The notes beneath the pieces were generated by a model that was given only the letters and a program-made list of their open reading frames with translations, had not been told where the DNA came from and did not search any database. From positions 186,001 through 250,000 of the forward strand of contig NZ_QERF01000003.1 in assembly GCF_003260205.1 (NCBI RefSeq): 64,000 nucleotides of DNA, given 5' to 3'. This stretch comes from Winogradskyella tangerina. GTDB taxonomy: Bacteria; Bacteroidota; Bacteroidia; Flavobacteriales; Flavobacteriaceae. Below, piece after piece: positions 1-8,017 of the stretch; position 1 is the stretch's first letter, and each line of letters opens with the position of its first letter. Both the position numbers and the translations under genes were made by a program.

Positions 1-2144
1 AAGAATTCATCCACCGGTACATTCATTGGTTTTTGAAGGCGTCTGTCTTCTTGTTTTAGGTCTTCAATATCTTTCTGAAGCTTTTCAAACTCTTTATTGA
101 GTTCTTCTTGCTTCTCCTTAGTGTTTTCTTTATCCTTCTTCGCTAAATCCTCCTGTTTTTTAGATAATTCATCTAGCTGATTGGCAATCTTTTCAGCCTT
201 TTTCATAACGTAGAAGCGCTTGGTTAATTCTAACAATTGCTTCATGCTACGCTTCTTGTTTTTATTCTGTTTTGCTAATTCTTCAAGCTTCTGAGTGAAC
301 TCTTCTTTATTGATCTTGTCTTTTAGTTCTTCTAATTCTTCTAAGAGTTTTTCGTCTTGTCGCAGTTGCTCCTCGTTTTCCTTAAGACGTTTTTTAAGGT
401 CTTCCTTGAATTGATCTTCCTTTTTTTCGTCCTGAAACTCTTCTAAATTATCCTGAAGCTTTTTATTGAAATTCTTCATTAATTGCTCCTGCTGCTTTTG
501 GCGCTTTAAGAAATCTTCGAACTTCTTTTTATCGTTAAAATTAAGTTCAGGCTTTTCCTTTTGGGTTTTCGAAAACTCTTCAAGTTTTTTATCCTGCTCC
601 TGAAGTTTCTCGAAAGTCTTGCCAATATCCTTAATGGTTTGGTTTTGCTCCTGAAGTTGTTTCTGCTCTTCTTCATCCTTCGTGAGCTTTCTATAACTAA
701 ACACACTACTTTTTGTACGCTTATAATTATGTATAGCGTCATTATCGAAAACCTCAAAATAAAGTTGGTAGCTAATGCCTTCCTCAAGATTAAATTGGTC
801 TGGGAATGCAGAAACAAATTCACTGAAGTTAGACTTCGAAATTGCAATTGGCGATCTCACTGCATTCTCTTCGTCGTCAACAGGATAGTATACTAAGTTT
901 AGTTTTGACAGCCCAAAATCGTCACTCGCCTGTCCGTAAAAGTATAGGCTTTGCTGATCGAGTGTGTCCTTCTGAACTTTGATGTCTAGCTCTGGATTAA
1001 GGTCCTTTACAACGCTAATGCTATAAGACAGGTTCTCGTAGTCTTTGAGATTTTCATTGCTTGTAGAAATGCTGTAATTATAATTTCTGAAAAGTCTTTT
1101 GGTGGCCTCAAATTCACCCATTTCATTTTCAACAAAACTTAAAGTGTCATTCGCATAAATATTAACAGCCTTGGTAGACTTTGTTAGTGCTTTCCAAGTT
1201 ACCTTGGTGCCTTCAGGAATAACCGCTGAGCCCGTGCTTTTAAGAATCTCATCTTGTTTTTTAGTGTAGGTTGGGTAATCTAAAACCATTTCAAAATTCA
1301 CCAAGTTAGGTGTATTTACAACTTCCAACTCATAAGTTTTGGAATTCACCTCATTTGCTGATAATGAAAATTCTATGTTTTCCTTGGGTAAGTTGAATGT
1401 ATACTGAAACTCACCAGGTGCCAACTGCTGTAAGTAGTAAGATTGTCCGTTAAATTGAATTTGTGCACTTTCAGGAATCACATCTCCAACCGCTGAAATA
1501 TTCAACTTAAAATCTTTGCCTTCAATTGCTTTTAATGATTCATTCAAAACAAAAAATTGAAAGGGCGCTGGCGGCTCGTAGGCTGTTTGATAATTTACAA
1601 CACGCTCATAACTATCACTAAACCAGTTGATTTTGCCTGTTACTACGGATAATAAAATTATAGCTACAGGTATGGCCGCATACTTCAGGTATTTAGTGTT
1701 GGATCTAAAATTGATTGCCGTCTTAAACGGTATGGGTTTCAATTCTTTTGACTTCTGCTCAATACTGGCGATTAACAAGTCTGATTGCTTCGGGTTTTGT
1801 TCTAATTGCAAAACATTAAGCAGCTTGTCATTGACCTCTGGAAAGTGATTACCGATGAGTCGCGAGGCTGTTTCAAAATTAATGCCTTGGCGCAAGTTGA
1901 ATAAATGCGAAAGTGGAATAGCGATAAACCGAATGAATAACCCAAGTTCAACGACAATGAAGGTCCAGAATAATATGGTTCTGGCTGTTGGGTTAAGCCA
2001 AAGCATGTATTCTACAAACAGGGTTACCAGAAAATAGAGTAAGCCGGCTGCAAAAAACAAAATGGCGCCTTTAAGAAGTTCGTTTGTGTAGTACTTCTTA
2101 ATAAACTCCTGGAGTTTGGTTTTTATGGTCTCAAAATTACTCAT
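1..2144 (-). CDS. DUF4175 family membrane protein, 3' end beyond window
   Basis: A minus-strand frame stays open from the ATG at 2142-2144 to the window edge, giving about 714 residues with no stop, so the C-terminus is missing. The start reads MSNFETIKTKLQEFIKKYY. Two hydrophobic segments lie near residues 20-47 and 52-74 and a third near 145-162. A long extracytoplasmic-looking region follows, and then a very Lys/Glu/Gln/Leu-rich coiled-coil stretch encoded by about positions 1-700. This layout matches the large DUF4175 proteins of Bacteroidota, often found near MoxR and von Willebrand-type genes. Their biochemical role is not established. The smaller open frames inside this interval are shadows. 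Family assignment rests on recalled architecture and N-terminal sequence. Confidence 0.8.
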   Translation of the reverse strand, partial: MSNFETIKTKLQEFIKKYYTNELLKGAILFFAAGLLYFLVTLFVEYMLWLNPTARTILFWTFIVVELGLFIRFIAIPLSHLFNLRQGINFETASRLIGNHFPEVNDKLLNVLQLEQNPKQSDLLIASIEQKSKELKPIPFKTAINFRSNTKYLKYAAIPVAIILLSVVTGKINWFSDSYERVVNYQTAYEPPAPFQFFVLNESLKAIEGKDFKLNISAVGDVIPESAQIQFNGQSYYLQQLAPGEFQYTFNLPKENIEFSLSANEVNSKTYELEVVNTPNLVNFEMVLDYPTYTKKQDEILKSTGSAVIPEGTKVTWKALTKSTKAVNIYANDTLSFVENEMGEFEATKRLFRNYNYSISTSNENLKDYENLSYSISVVKDLNPELDIKVQKDTLDQQSLYFYGQASDDFGLSKLNLVYYPVDDEENAVRSPIAISKSNFSEFVSAFPDQFNLEEGISYQLYFEVFDNDAIHNYKRTKSSVFSYRKLTKDEEEQKQLQEQNQTIKDIGKTFEKLQEQDKKLEEFSKTQKEKPELNFNDKKKFEDFLKRQKQQEQLMKNFNKKLQDNLEEFQDEKKEDQFKEDLKKRLKENEEQLRQDEKLLEELEELKDKINKEEFTQKLEELAKQNKNKKRSMKQLLELTKRFYVMKKAEKIANQLDELSKKQEDLAKKDKENTKEKQEELNKEFEKLQKDIEDLKQEDRRLQKPMNVPVDEF

Positions 2145-2252
2145 ACACTATTCTAACCAACTAAACTACGATTTATTTTAATTGTCAATTCCTTAAATTT
2201 GGTAAGATTCTGTTAATTTAGGAGCTTTTACTGTTAAATAAGACCTCAAAAT

Positions 2253-3296
2253 ATGAAAGATCTAAAATATCTCGCAGCATTTTCAATCCCAATTGTCGCT
2301 TTTTTAGGCTTAAGTTTGAAAGGTTACTGGGTATGGGCAACGCCAGTTTTTGCCTTTGTGTGTATCCCCATTTTAGAACTCATTTTTCCTGTAGATACAA
2401 CAAATCTTGAAGTAGAAGAAGCAGATAGCAAACTAAAACGCAAGGTGTTTGACTGGCTCCTTTATCTAAATTTACCCATTGTTTATGGCTTAGTCATTTA
2501 TGCCCTGATCTTAGTAGCAAAAGCACCTTTGCAAACTTATGAATTCATCGGGCTCATTTTTACTGTTGGGATTGTGCTCGGTGTTAACGGTATTAACGTA
2601 GGTCATGAATTAGGTCACAGACAAACGACCAACGAGCGCTTTGTTGGCAAGACCTTGCTCCTACCGTCTTTCTATATGCATTTTTATATTGAACACAATT
2701 ACGGCCATCATTTACATGCTGCAACTCCTGAAGATCCTGCAACAGCGCGCTATAATCAGTCGGTGTATTCATTTTGGTTTACCTCGACTATTAGGCAGTA
2801 TTTCAGTGCTTGGCGCATTCAAAAGAAATTATTAGAAAATAACAAGCAAGGTTTCTTTTCTAAGAAAAACGATATGTTTTGGTATATCATATTTCAAGCT
2901 ATATATCTTGCGCTTGTTGGGTTTCTGTTAGGAACAAACGCATTGGTCTTTGCATTTTTTGCTGGTATTATAGGGTTTATACTTTTAGAAACCGTTAATT
3001 ATATAGAACATTACGGATTACTTCGTTTGAAAACTAAATCTGGTCGTTACGAACGTGTGAAAGAAATGCATTCTTGGAATTCTAATCATGTTATTGGCCG
3101 TATTGTGCTCTATGAATTAACGCGCCATAGTGATCACCATTATAAATCTTCGAAGAAATATCAAATCCTCGATTGCCATGACGAAAGCCCACAAATGCCT
3201 TTTGGCTACCCAACATCAATGGTTTTGGCAATGGTGCCTCCGCTTTGGTTTAGCATTATGAACAAACGCGTACCTAAGGAAATGGTTGTTTCTTAA
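2253..3296 (+). CDS. alkB: AlkB-type membrane di-iron alkane/xylene hydroxylase
   Basis: This 347-residue membrane protein has the histidine boxes of the alkane 1-monooxygenase/xylene monooxygenase family: HELGH at residues 118-122, EHNYGHH at 147-153 and RHSDHH at 291-296. It also has the family signature NYIEHYGL at 249-256. Several hydrophobic segments lie before and between the boxes (about 5-45, 68-90, 98-116, 210-250). The family inserts one oxygen atom into the terminal carbon of alkanes or related chains, using electrons from rubredoxin or ferredoxin. No rubredoxin gene is next to it, so the partner must be elsewhere. The true substrate could be an alkane, a fatty acyl chain or another lipid. 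It starts 108 bp from the divergent DUF4175 gene. Confidence 0.9.
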   Translation: MKDLKYLAAFSIPIVAFLGLSLKGYWVWATPVFAFVCIPILELIFPVDTTNLEVEEADSKLKRKVFDWLLYLNLPIVYGLVIYALILVAKAPLQTYEFIGLIFTVGIVLGVNGINVGHELGHRQTTNERFVGKTLLLPSFYMHFYIEHNYGHHLHAATPEDPATARYNQSVYSFWFTSTIRQYFSAWRIQKKLLENNKQGFFSKKNDMFWYIIFQAIYLALVGFLLGTNALVFAFFAGIIGFILLETVNYIEHYGLLRLKTKSGRYERVKEMHSWNSNHVIGRIVLYELTRHSDHHYKSSKKYQILDCHDESPQMPFGYPTSMVLAMVPPLWFSIMNKRVPKEMVVS

Positions 3297-3328
3297 ATCA
3301 TTCATTTACCAATTATAATTCTTGGTTC

Positions 3329-3359
3329 TTGTATCTTGAATGCAATCAATCTATCTTTG
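3329..3359 (+). promoter_or_regulatory. Probable gltX promoter (TTG-N20-TATCTTTG)
   Basis: TTG at 3329-3331 is followed after 20 bp by TATCTTTG at 3352-3359. This fits the Bacteroidota primary sigma-factor consensus TTG-N(about 19)-TAnnTTTG. The predicted transcript start lies about ten bases before the gltX ATG at 3377. Confidence 0.6.
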
Positions 3360-3376
3360 CACTTTAATTTTTGATC

Positions 3377-5110
3377 ATGTCTAAAAATGTGCGTGTGCGC
3401 TTTGCGCCTAGTCCGACCGGACCTTTACATATCGGTGGTGTAAGAACCGCTCTTTTCAACTATTTGTTTGCTAAAAAGCATGGTGGTGACTTTGTGTTAC
3501 GAATTGAAGACACTGATCAAAACCGCTATGTTGAAGGTGCTGAAAAATATATTGTTGACGCCTTAAATTGGTGTGGCATTCCGTTTGACGAAGGCCCTGG
3601 GAAAAACGAAAAATTTGGACCTTACCGTCAAAGTGAGCGTAAAGACCTTTACAAGCAATATGCAGATCAGTTAATTGCTGAGGGCAAGGCCTATTATGCG
3701 TTTGACACTCCCGAGCAACTCGATGCGCACCGTAAAGATCATGAGGCAAACGGAAAAACATTCATATACAATTGGCATAATCGCGAAAAAGGGCGTTTAG
3801 TCAATTCACTTGTGCTTTCTGAAGAAGAAACTAAAGCAAAGATCGATGCTGGTGAACATTTCGTGGTTCGGTTTAAATCTCCTAAAGATGAAACTTTACA
3901 CCTAAAGGACATTATTCGTGGGGATATTTCAATTGATACCAATGTGCTCGATGACAAGATCTTATTTAAGAGCGATGGCATGCCAACCTATCACTTAGCA
4001 AATATTGTTGATGACCATTTAATGCAAATTACGCATGTAATCCGAGGTGAAGAATGGTTACCATCTCTTGCCTTGCATCAACTTTTATACAATGCTTTTG
4101 GTTGGGAAGCACCTCAGTTTGCACACCTACCCTTAATTTTGAAACCAGAGCCAACTACTTATGTCAATAAAAATTCAGCTGAGAAATTCATAGACATTTA
4201 CACTAAAGAGGCTTTGGAAGAATTCGATTATTCGGAAGCTGAGATAAAAAAACTGATTAGATTAATTTTTGAGAATCCAAAAAATATTTCTCAATCTATT
4301 AGAATAAACGAGAAAAAAGACTCTAAAATAAAAAAAGATATAAAAGGCTTATTGAAAAAGGGACTTTATGGAAAATTATCCAAACGTGATGGAGACAAAA
4401 TTGGGTTCCCAGTGTTTCCTTTAGCGTGGACTGAACCTAAAACCAATGAGGTGTCGAGAGGTTATAAAGAAGATGGTTACTTCTCGGAAGCTGTTGTAAA
4501 TTTCTTGGCATTCTTAGGTTGGAATCCAGGTACGGAGCAAGAAATCTTTAGCTTAGAACAACTTGTTAATGATTTTGATTTAGAACGCGTTAATAAAGCT
4601 GGAGCGCGCTTCGACCCTGATAAAACCAAATGGTTCAACCATCACTACATGCAACAGCAATTAGATCTGGCTCTGGCTGAACAGTTTAAATCTACCCAAC
4701 CTGAATTACAGGACATAGATATTAATTATATCGCCTTAGTGATAGGCTTAATAAAAGAACGCGCCACATTTGTCAACGATTTCTGGGGATTGAGTCACTT
4801 CTTCTTTGTTTCACCTGAATCCTATGACGAAAAAGCTTCGAAAAAAGCGATCAAAGAAGGAACCATTGAATTGATGCAAAAAGTGATCGATATTGTTTCA
4901 GTGACTCGAGAATTTACAGTCCAAAATCTGCAGTCGAAATTGAAAGGCTGGATTACAGAAAACAACATTGGCTTCGGAAAAGTAATGATGCCTTTACGAT
5001 TGGCTTTGGTTGGGGAGCTTCAGGGTCCGGATGTATTTGAAATCATGTTCTTGATCGGCAAAAACGAAACGGTAAAGCGCATAGACGCCTTGGTAAATTC
5101 GATCAAATAG
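3377..5110 (+). CDS. gltX: Glutamyl-tRNA synthetase with extra segment before KLSKR
   Basis: GluRS joins glutamate to tRNA-Glu (class I, Rossmann fold). The start is the ATG at 3377, giving MSKNVRVRFAPSPTG; an upstream TTG at 3371 would add only two residues. The HIGH-like motif is in PTGPLHIGG (about residues 13-21) and the KMSKS loop is KLSKR at 333-337. The protein has 577 residues, whereas ordinary members have about 505. The excess lies between LILKP and GKLSKRDG, where relatives have only about three residues. Both catalytic motifs and the reading frame are intact, so the gene is probably functional. The extra segment is described as its own feature. The gene has its own promoter and converges on the outer-membrane protein gene 5 bp downstream. 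Confidence 0.95.
   Translation: MSKNVRVRFAPSPTGPLHIGGVRTALFNYLFAKKHGGDFVLRIEDTDQNRYVEGAEKYIVDALNWCGIPFDEGPGKNEKFGPYRQSERKDLYKQYADQLIAEGKAYYAFDTPEQLDAHRKDHEANGKTFIYNWHNREKGRLVNSLVLSEEETKAKIDAGEHFVVRFKSPKDETLHLKDIIRGDISIDTNVLDDKILFKSDGMPTYHLANIVDDHLMQITHVIRGEEWLPSLALHQLLYNAFGWEAPQFAHLPLILKPEPTTYVNKNSAEKFIDIYTKEALEEFDYSEAEIKKLIRLIFENPKNISQSIRINEKKDSKIKKDIKGLLKKGLYGKLSKRDGDKIGFPVFPLAWTEPKTNEVSRGYKEDGYFSEAVVNFLAFLGWNPGTEQEIFSLEQLVNDFDLERVNKAGARFDPDKTKWFNHHYMQQQLDLALAEQFKSTQPELQDIDINYIALVIGLIKERATFVNDFWGLSHFFFVSPESYDEKASKKAIKEGTIELMQKVIDIVSVTREFTVQNLQSKLKGWITENNIGFGKVMMPLRLALVGELQGPDVFEIMFLIGKNETVKRIDALVNSIK
4148..4369 (+). other. In-frame insertion (about 70 aa) in GluRS before KLSKR
   Basis: These 222 bp encode residues 258-331 and replace the three-residue link normally found between LILKP and GKLSKR. 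The segment is Lys/Glu/Ile-rich and probably helical. It contains YSEAEIKKLIRLIF and ends LLKKGLY. Its two arginine codons are AGA, its isoleucines include ATA, and it is visibly more A-rich than the flanking gltX sequence. I do not recognise a domain in it. It is too short for an intein and has no splice-junction residues. No flanking direct repeat was seen. Boundaries are good to a few codons. Confidence 0.8.
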
Positions 5111-5115
5111 TATCC

Positions 5116-5796
5116 TTAAAAGGTAATCAACGCTGAGAAAACCAACATGGATTGATTGCCTTTAAAGTTTGAATCTGTCAAATTTTTGTCGTTGAGCTTG
5201 TTCAGCATATTGGTGAACCCGTAAATGTATTGTGCGCGCAACTTCAAAAAGCGTAAGCCTAATGTAGCACCTACGGCACCGTTGACGTTAAATTGCGAAA
5301 TATCTTCTAATTCAGCAGCTGCAAATGGTGAATTATCGACATCAACAAATAAGTTTTCCTGGTTGTCGTCTTGCAATTCAAGCTTACCGTTGTATTGAAT
5401 CATTGGTCCAACATCGAGGGTAATAAGATTCTTTACAGCCTTCACGTGTAGTAACATCGCCAATTGAGCAGTAAATACTTTGTACTCTAATTGCTCACTG
5501 ATAAATACAACTCCGTCAGCGGATCGAAGCCCGGAGATTTCAATATTGTTTTCAGAAAGTTGCATTCCAAAGCTAATATTATACCATTTATGAGGAATAT
5601 CTGCAGTGGTTGATGCGCTGATTATCCAGCCGTTTCCTGATGTGGTTTCTAACTGGTCTGTAAGGATATCGAACTGCGTAATGCCGCCGCCTAGTGCAAA
5701 GCCATTTTTAATAGTGTAGCGCCTGTGTTGTCCGTGGCTAAGTGTAACGAAAATAACACTGAATGCTACTAATAATAAGTAATTGGTTTTTTTCAT
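5116..5796 (-). CDS. Outer-membrane beta-barrel protein (PorT-like)
   Basis: This 226-residue protein starts with a signal peptide, MKKTNYLLLVAFSVIFVTLS, probably cleaved near HGQ. The rest is alternating-polarity beta sequence with the glycine-rich start (KNGFALGGG) and terminal strand (MLVFSALITF) typical of small outer-membrane barrels of the PorT/OMP_b-brl_2 type in Bacteroidota. It most likely sits in the outer membrane. The cargo or partner cannot be read from the sequence, and PorT-like here is a fold label rather than a claim of T9SS function. It is encoded convergently to gltX. Confidence 0.7.
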   Translation of the reverse strand: MKKTNYLLLVAFSVIFVTLSHGQHRRYTIKNGFALGGGITQFDILTDQLETTSGNGWIISASTTADIPHKWYNISFGMQLSENNIEISGLRSADGVVFISEQLEYKVFTAQLAMLLHVKAVKNLITLDVGPMIQYNGKLELQDDNQENLFVDVDNSPFAAAELEDISQFNVNGAVGATLGLRFLKLRAQYIYGFTNMLNKLNDKNLTDSNFKGNQSMLVFSALITF

Positions 5797-5891
5797 GAGA
5801 TTTAAGAGCTAATTGCAACAAACCTAAGTAAAATAATTTAATATTACTTAAATTTAAAAACACGTAATCACTAACCTTTAAAAAACTTGTT

Positions 5892-6815
5892 ATGGGTCAA
5901 TATGTATTAATTCCAATTATTTTTTTCAGCCTAATCATTCTAATTTCTGCTTTTTTCATTGTGAAACAACAAACGGCTGCTATAATAGAACGCTTTGGTA
6001 GATTTGATGCTGTGCGGCATTCTGGTTTACGGGTGAAAATACCCTTAGTCGATCGCATTGCGGGTCGTTTAAGTTTGAAAATTCAACAGCTCGACGTACT
6101 TATAGAGACGAAAACCTTAGATGACGTATTTGTGAAACTTAAGGTCTCTGTACAGTACAAAGTAATTAGAGACAAAGTCTATGACGCTTTTTATAAACTA
6201 GAATATCCACACGATCAGATCACGTCATTTGTATTTGACGTTGTGCGTGCTGAAGTACCAAAAATGAAACTCGATGATGTCTTTGTGAAAAAAGATGATA
6301 TCGCTATTGCGGTTAAGCGTGAATTACAAGAATATATGTTGGAATACGGTTATGACATCATTAAAACCCTTGTTACCGATATTGATCCTGACGCACAGGT
6401 GAAAGCCGCCATGAACCGTATTAATGCGTCTGAGCGTGAAAAAATTGCAGCTCAATTTGAGGGTGATGCCGCACGAATTCTTATTGTTGAAAAGGCGAAG
6501 GCTGAAGCAGAAAGTAAGCGTTTACAAGGTCAGGGTATTGCAGATCAGCGTCGAGAAATTGCGCGTGGATTAGAAGAATCTGTTGAAGTTCTGAATAAAG
6601 TAGGAATCAATTCACAGGAAGCCTCTGCATTGATCGTTGTGACGCAGCATTATGACACTTTACAGTCCATTGGACAAGAGACCAATAGTAATTTGATCTT
6701 ATTACCAAACTCGCCTCAAGCCGGAAGTAATATGCTTAACGATATGGTAGCTAGCTTCACCGCTAGTAATCAGATTGGAGAGGCTATGAAAAAAGCTAAG
6801 GAAAGAGGCGAATAA
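5892..6815 (+). CDS. SPFH/Band 7 (stomatin-like) membrane protein
   Basis: This 307-residue protein has one N-terminal membrane segment (about residues 5-25) followed by an SPFH domain. The domain begins with KQQTAAIIERFGRFD and continues through the typical SLKIQQLDV and DDVFVKLKVSVQYKV strands. A charged Ala/Glu/Lys helix around 170-235 (AMNRINASEREKIAAQFEG) then leads to a short C-terminal tail. The pattern is that of stomatin/QmcA/HflK-like proteins, which form ring or cage assemblies in the inner membrane and often organise proteases or lipid domains. No NfeD-type partner gene is adjacent. It ends in a bidirectional terminator. Confidence 0.88.
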   Translation: MGQYVLIPIIFFSLIILISAFFIVKQQTAAIIERFGRFDAVRHSGLRVKIPLVDRIAGRLSLKIQQLDVLIETKTLDDVFVKLKVSVQYKVIRDKVYDAFYKLEYPHDQITSFVFDVVRAEVPKMKLDDVFVKKDDIAIAVKRELQEYMLEYGYDIIKTLVTDIDPDAQVKAAMNRINASEREKIAAQFEGDAARILIVEKAKAEAESKRLQGQGIADQRREIARGLEESVEVLNKVGINSQEASALIVVTQHYDTLQSIGQETNSNLILLPNSPQAGSNMLNDMVASFTASNQIGEAMKKAKERGE

Positions 6816-6842
6816 TTATTTTAATACATAAAATAAAACCCC

Positions 6843-6867
6843 AAAGCCCTCAAATTTGAGGGCTTTT
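6843..6867. terminator. Bidirectional intrinsic terminator
   Basis: AAAGCCCTC and GAGGGCTTTT form a perfect stem around AAATTT between the convergent SPFH gene and DUF1761 gene. The A/T runs on both sides allow it to serve both genes. Confidence 0.85.
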
Positions 6868-6873
6868 CATTTA

Positions 6874-7350
6874 CTATTTCCAGCCACAAATTATGGCCCC
6901 CATTGCTGCTAGGGTAATTACCCAATAACCGACATTAATGAGAATATACTTCCAGCCTTTTCGTTCAAAAAGGGCATTTATACCCAATACAGGTAGAACA
7001 AAAAAGAGTCCTCCTATAGCACCATGTAGAGCACCATGGCGAAAATTACGATGAGCGTTGCCAAATTCGGCCATAAAGGCCTTATAAGTTTCTGCTTCCA
7101 TATCTGGATATACAATCTGAGACGCTGCAACCTGATGTATTACCATACCGTTTACGGTGAAAGAGAGCAATACAGATAAGATAAGTGTAACGCCGAAAAT
7201 AACAGCGATATTACCACTTTTCATTTTTTCTTCAGTCATACCTGAAGCTTTCATCCAGGCCGTTCCGAGTACTTTTGGATTATACCAAATGGCTCCGATT
7301 ACCAATGGCACAATGGCAGCCACAATTATGGCTAAAATGTTCATTTCCAT
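6874..7350 (-). CDS. DUF1761 family small membrane protein
   Basis: This 158-residue protein has four likely membrane segments: about 4-22, 48-70, 112-130 and 135-156. It carries the DUF1761 signature near the N-terminus, GAIWYNPKVLGTAWMKASGM, followed by TEEKM. The family occurs widely in Bacteroidota and Alphaproteobacteria and has no assigned function. The start is ATG-Glu-Met-Asn; the second Met is possible but makes little difference. It converges on the SPFH gene with a shared terminator. Nothing nearby suggests a pathway. Confidence 0.85.
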   Translation of the reverse strand: MEMNILAIIVAAIVPLVIGAIWYNPKVLGTAWMKASGMTEEKMKSGNIAVIFGVTLILSVLLSFTVNGMVIHQVAASQIVYPDMEAETYKAFMAEFGNAHRNFRHGALHGAIGGLFFVLPVLGINALFERKGWKYILINVGYWVITLAAMGAIICGWK

Positions 7351-7385
7351 ATGTAATTTGATTTATAGTTAGTGCTTTAAAAGTA

Positions 7386-7418
7386 CAAAAAAACCTCTAA
7401 GTCAAAGTCTTAGAGGTT
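7386..7418 (-). terminator. Intrinsic terminator of the 7451-7957 gene
   Basis: AACCTCTAAG (7392-7401) and CTTAGAGGTT (7409-7418) form a 10-bp perfect stem. The A-run at 7387-7393 becomes a U-run in minus-strand transcripts. Confidence 0.85.
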
Positions 7419-7450
7419 CAAGGGTTCGGCTATTAATCAATTAACTGTTC

Positions 7451-7957
7451 TTAGATTTTCTTCTTTTTCAATATTGATTTTGGTTCTTTTTTAGTCTCTT
7501 CTTCGGAAGGTTGATTAAACGGAAATGACAATCCTGTACTGGCAAAAGTGGTTCCGAAATTGACATTTGCATTATAAACCTGACTAATTGCATCCTTAAC
7601 TTGGTGTTCTGATAACTCTTTTAATGGATGAATAAAAACCGACCATAAAATACCGTCAGCAATCGCATACTTTACATCTAAAGCGGTGTGAAAATTGGCA
7701 ATCAAAGCGGCTCTTACCACATCTTCACTCAAAGTACTAGCGTCTGTAATTGGGGAGATAATTCGCATTCTATTGTGAAGACTATCCGTTATTGAAATCA
7801 TCTGCACTTCTTTAATATAGAATTGCCAAGCGTTAGATTTTCCCTGAATAGAATCACTTACCGATGTATAAATCACATCGAGCTTTTCATTCGTCATGTT
7901 TTGTGAAAAAAGGGTAACGGAATAGAAGCTTATCAGAATTGCTAAAAGTGATTTCAT
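7451..7957 (-). CDS. Secreted or periplasmic hypothetical protein
   Basis: I do not recognise this 168-residue protein. It has a clear signal peptide (MKSLLAILISFYSVTLFSQ, cleavage after SQ is likely), so it is exported. The mature part is mixed alpha/beta, with LNxRMRIISPITD-like strands and a segment LKELSEHQVKDAISQVYNAN. It ends in a very basic tail, KSILKKKKI. The gene is followed by a strong terminator and lies 60 bp downstream of the end of glnS, in the same direction. A read-through transcript from glnS is possible. No domain-based function can be proposed. Confidence 0.7.
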   Translation of the reverse strand: MKSLLAILISFYSVTLFSQNMTNEKLDVIYTSVSDSIQGKSNAWQFYIKEVQMISITDSLHNRMRIISPITDASTLSEDVVRAALIANFHTALDVKYAIADGILWSVFIHPLKELSEHQVKDAISQVYNANVNFGTTFASTGLSFPFNQPSEEETKKEPKSILKKKKI

Positions 7958-8017
7958 GACTTCTTGGTCGTAAGACCTTTTGAATCACTACAGCAAACCG
8001 CTAATTTTTTCAAAAAA

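Noticed and set aside
506..896. Overlapping open frames of 111-113 codons on both strands
   Set aside because: They lie inside the continuous minus-strand DUF4175 reading frame, in another frame, and have low-complexity translations. They are shadows.
4148..4369. Intein or group I/II intron in gltX
   Set aside because: The insert is in frame, only about 74 codons, with no Cys/Ser start, no His-Asn end and no endonuclease. An intron would not stay open or be in frame.
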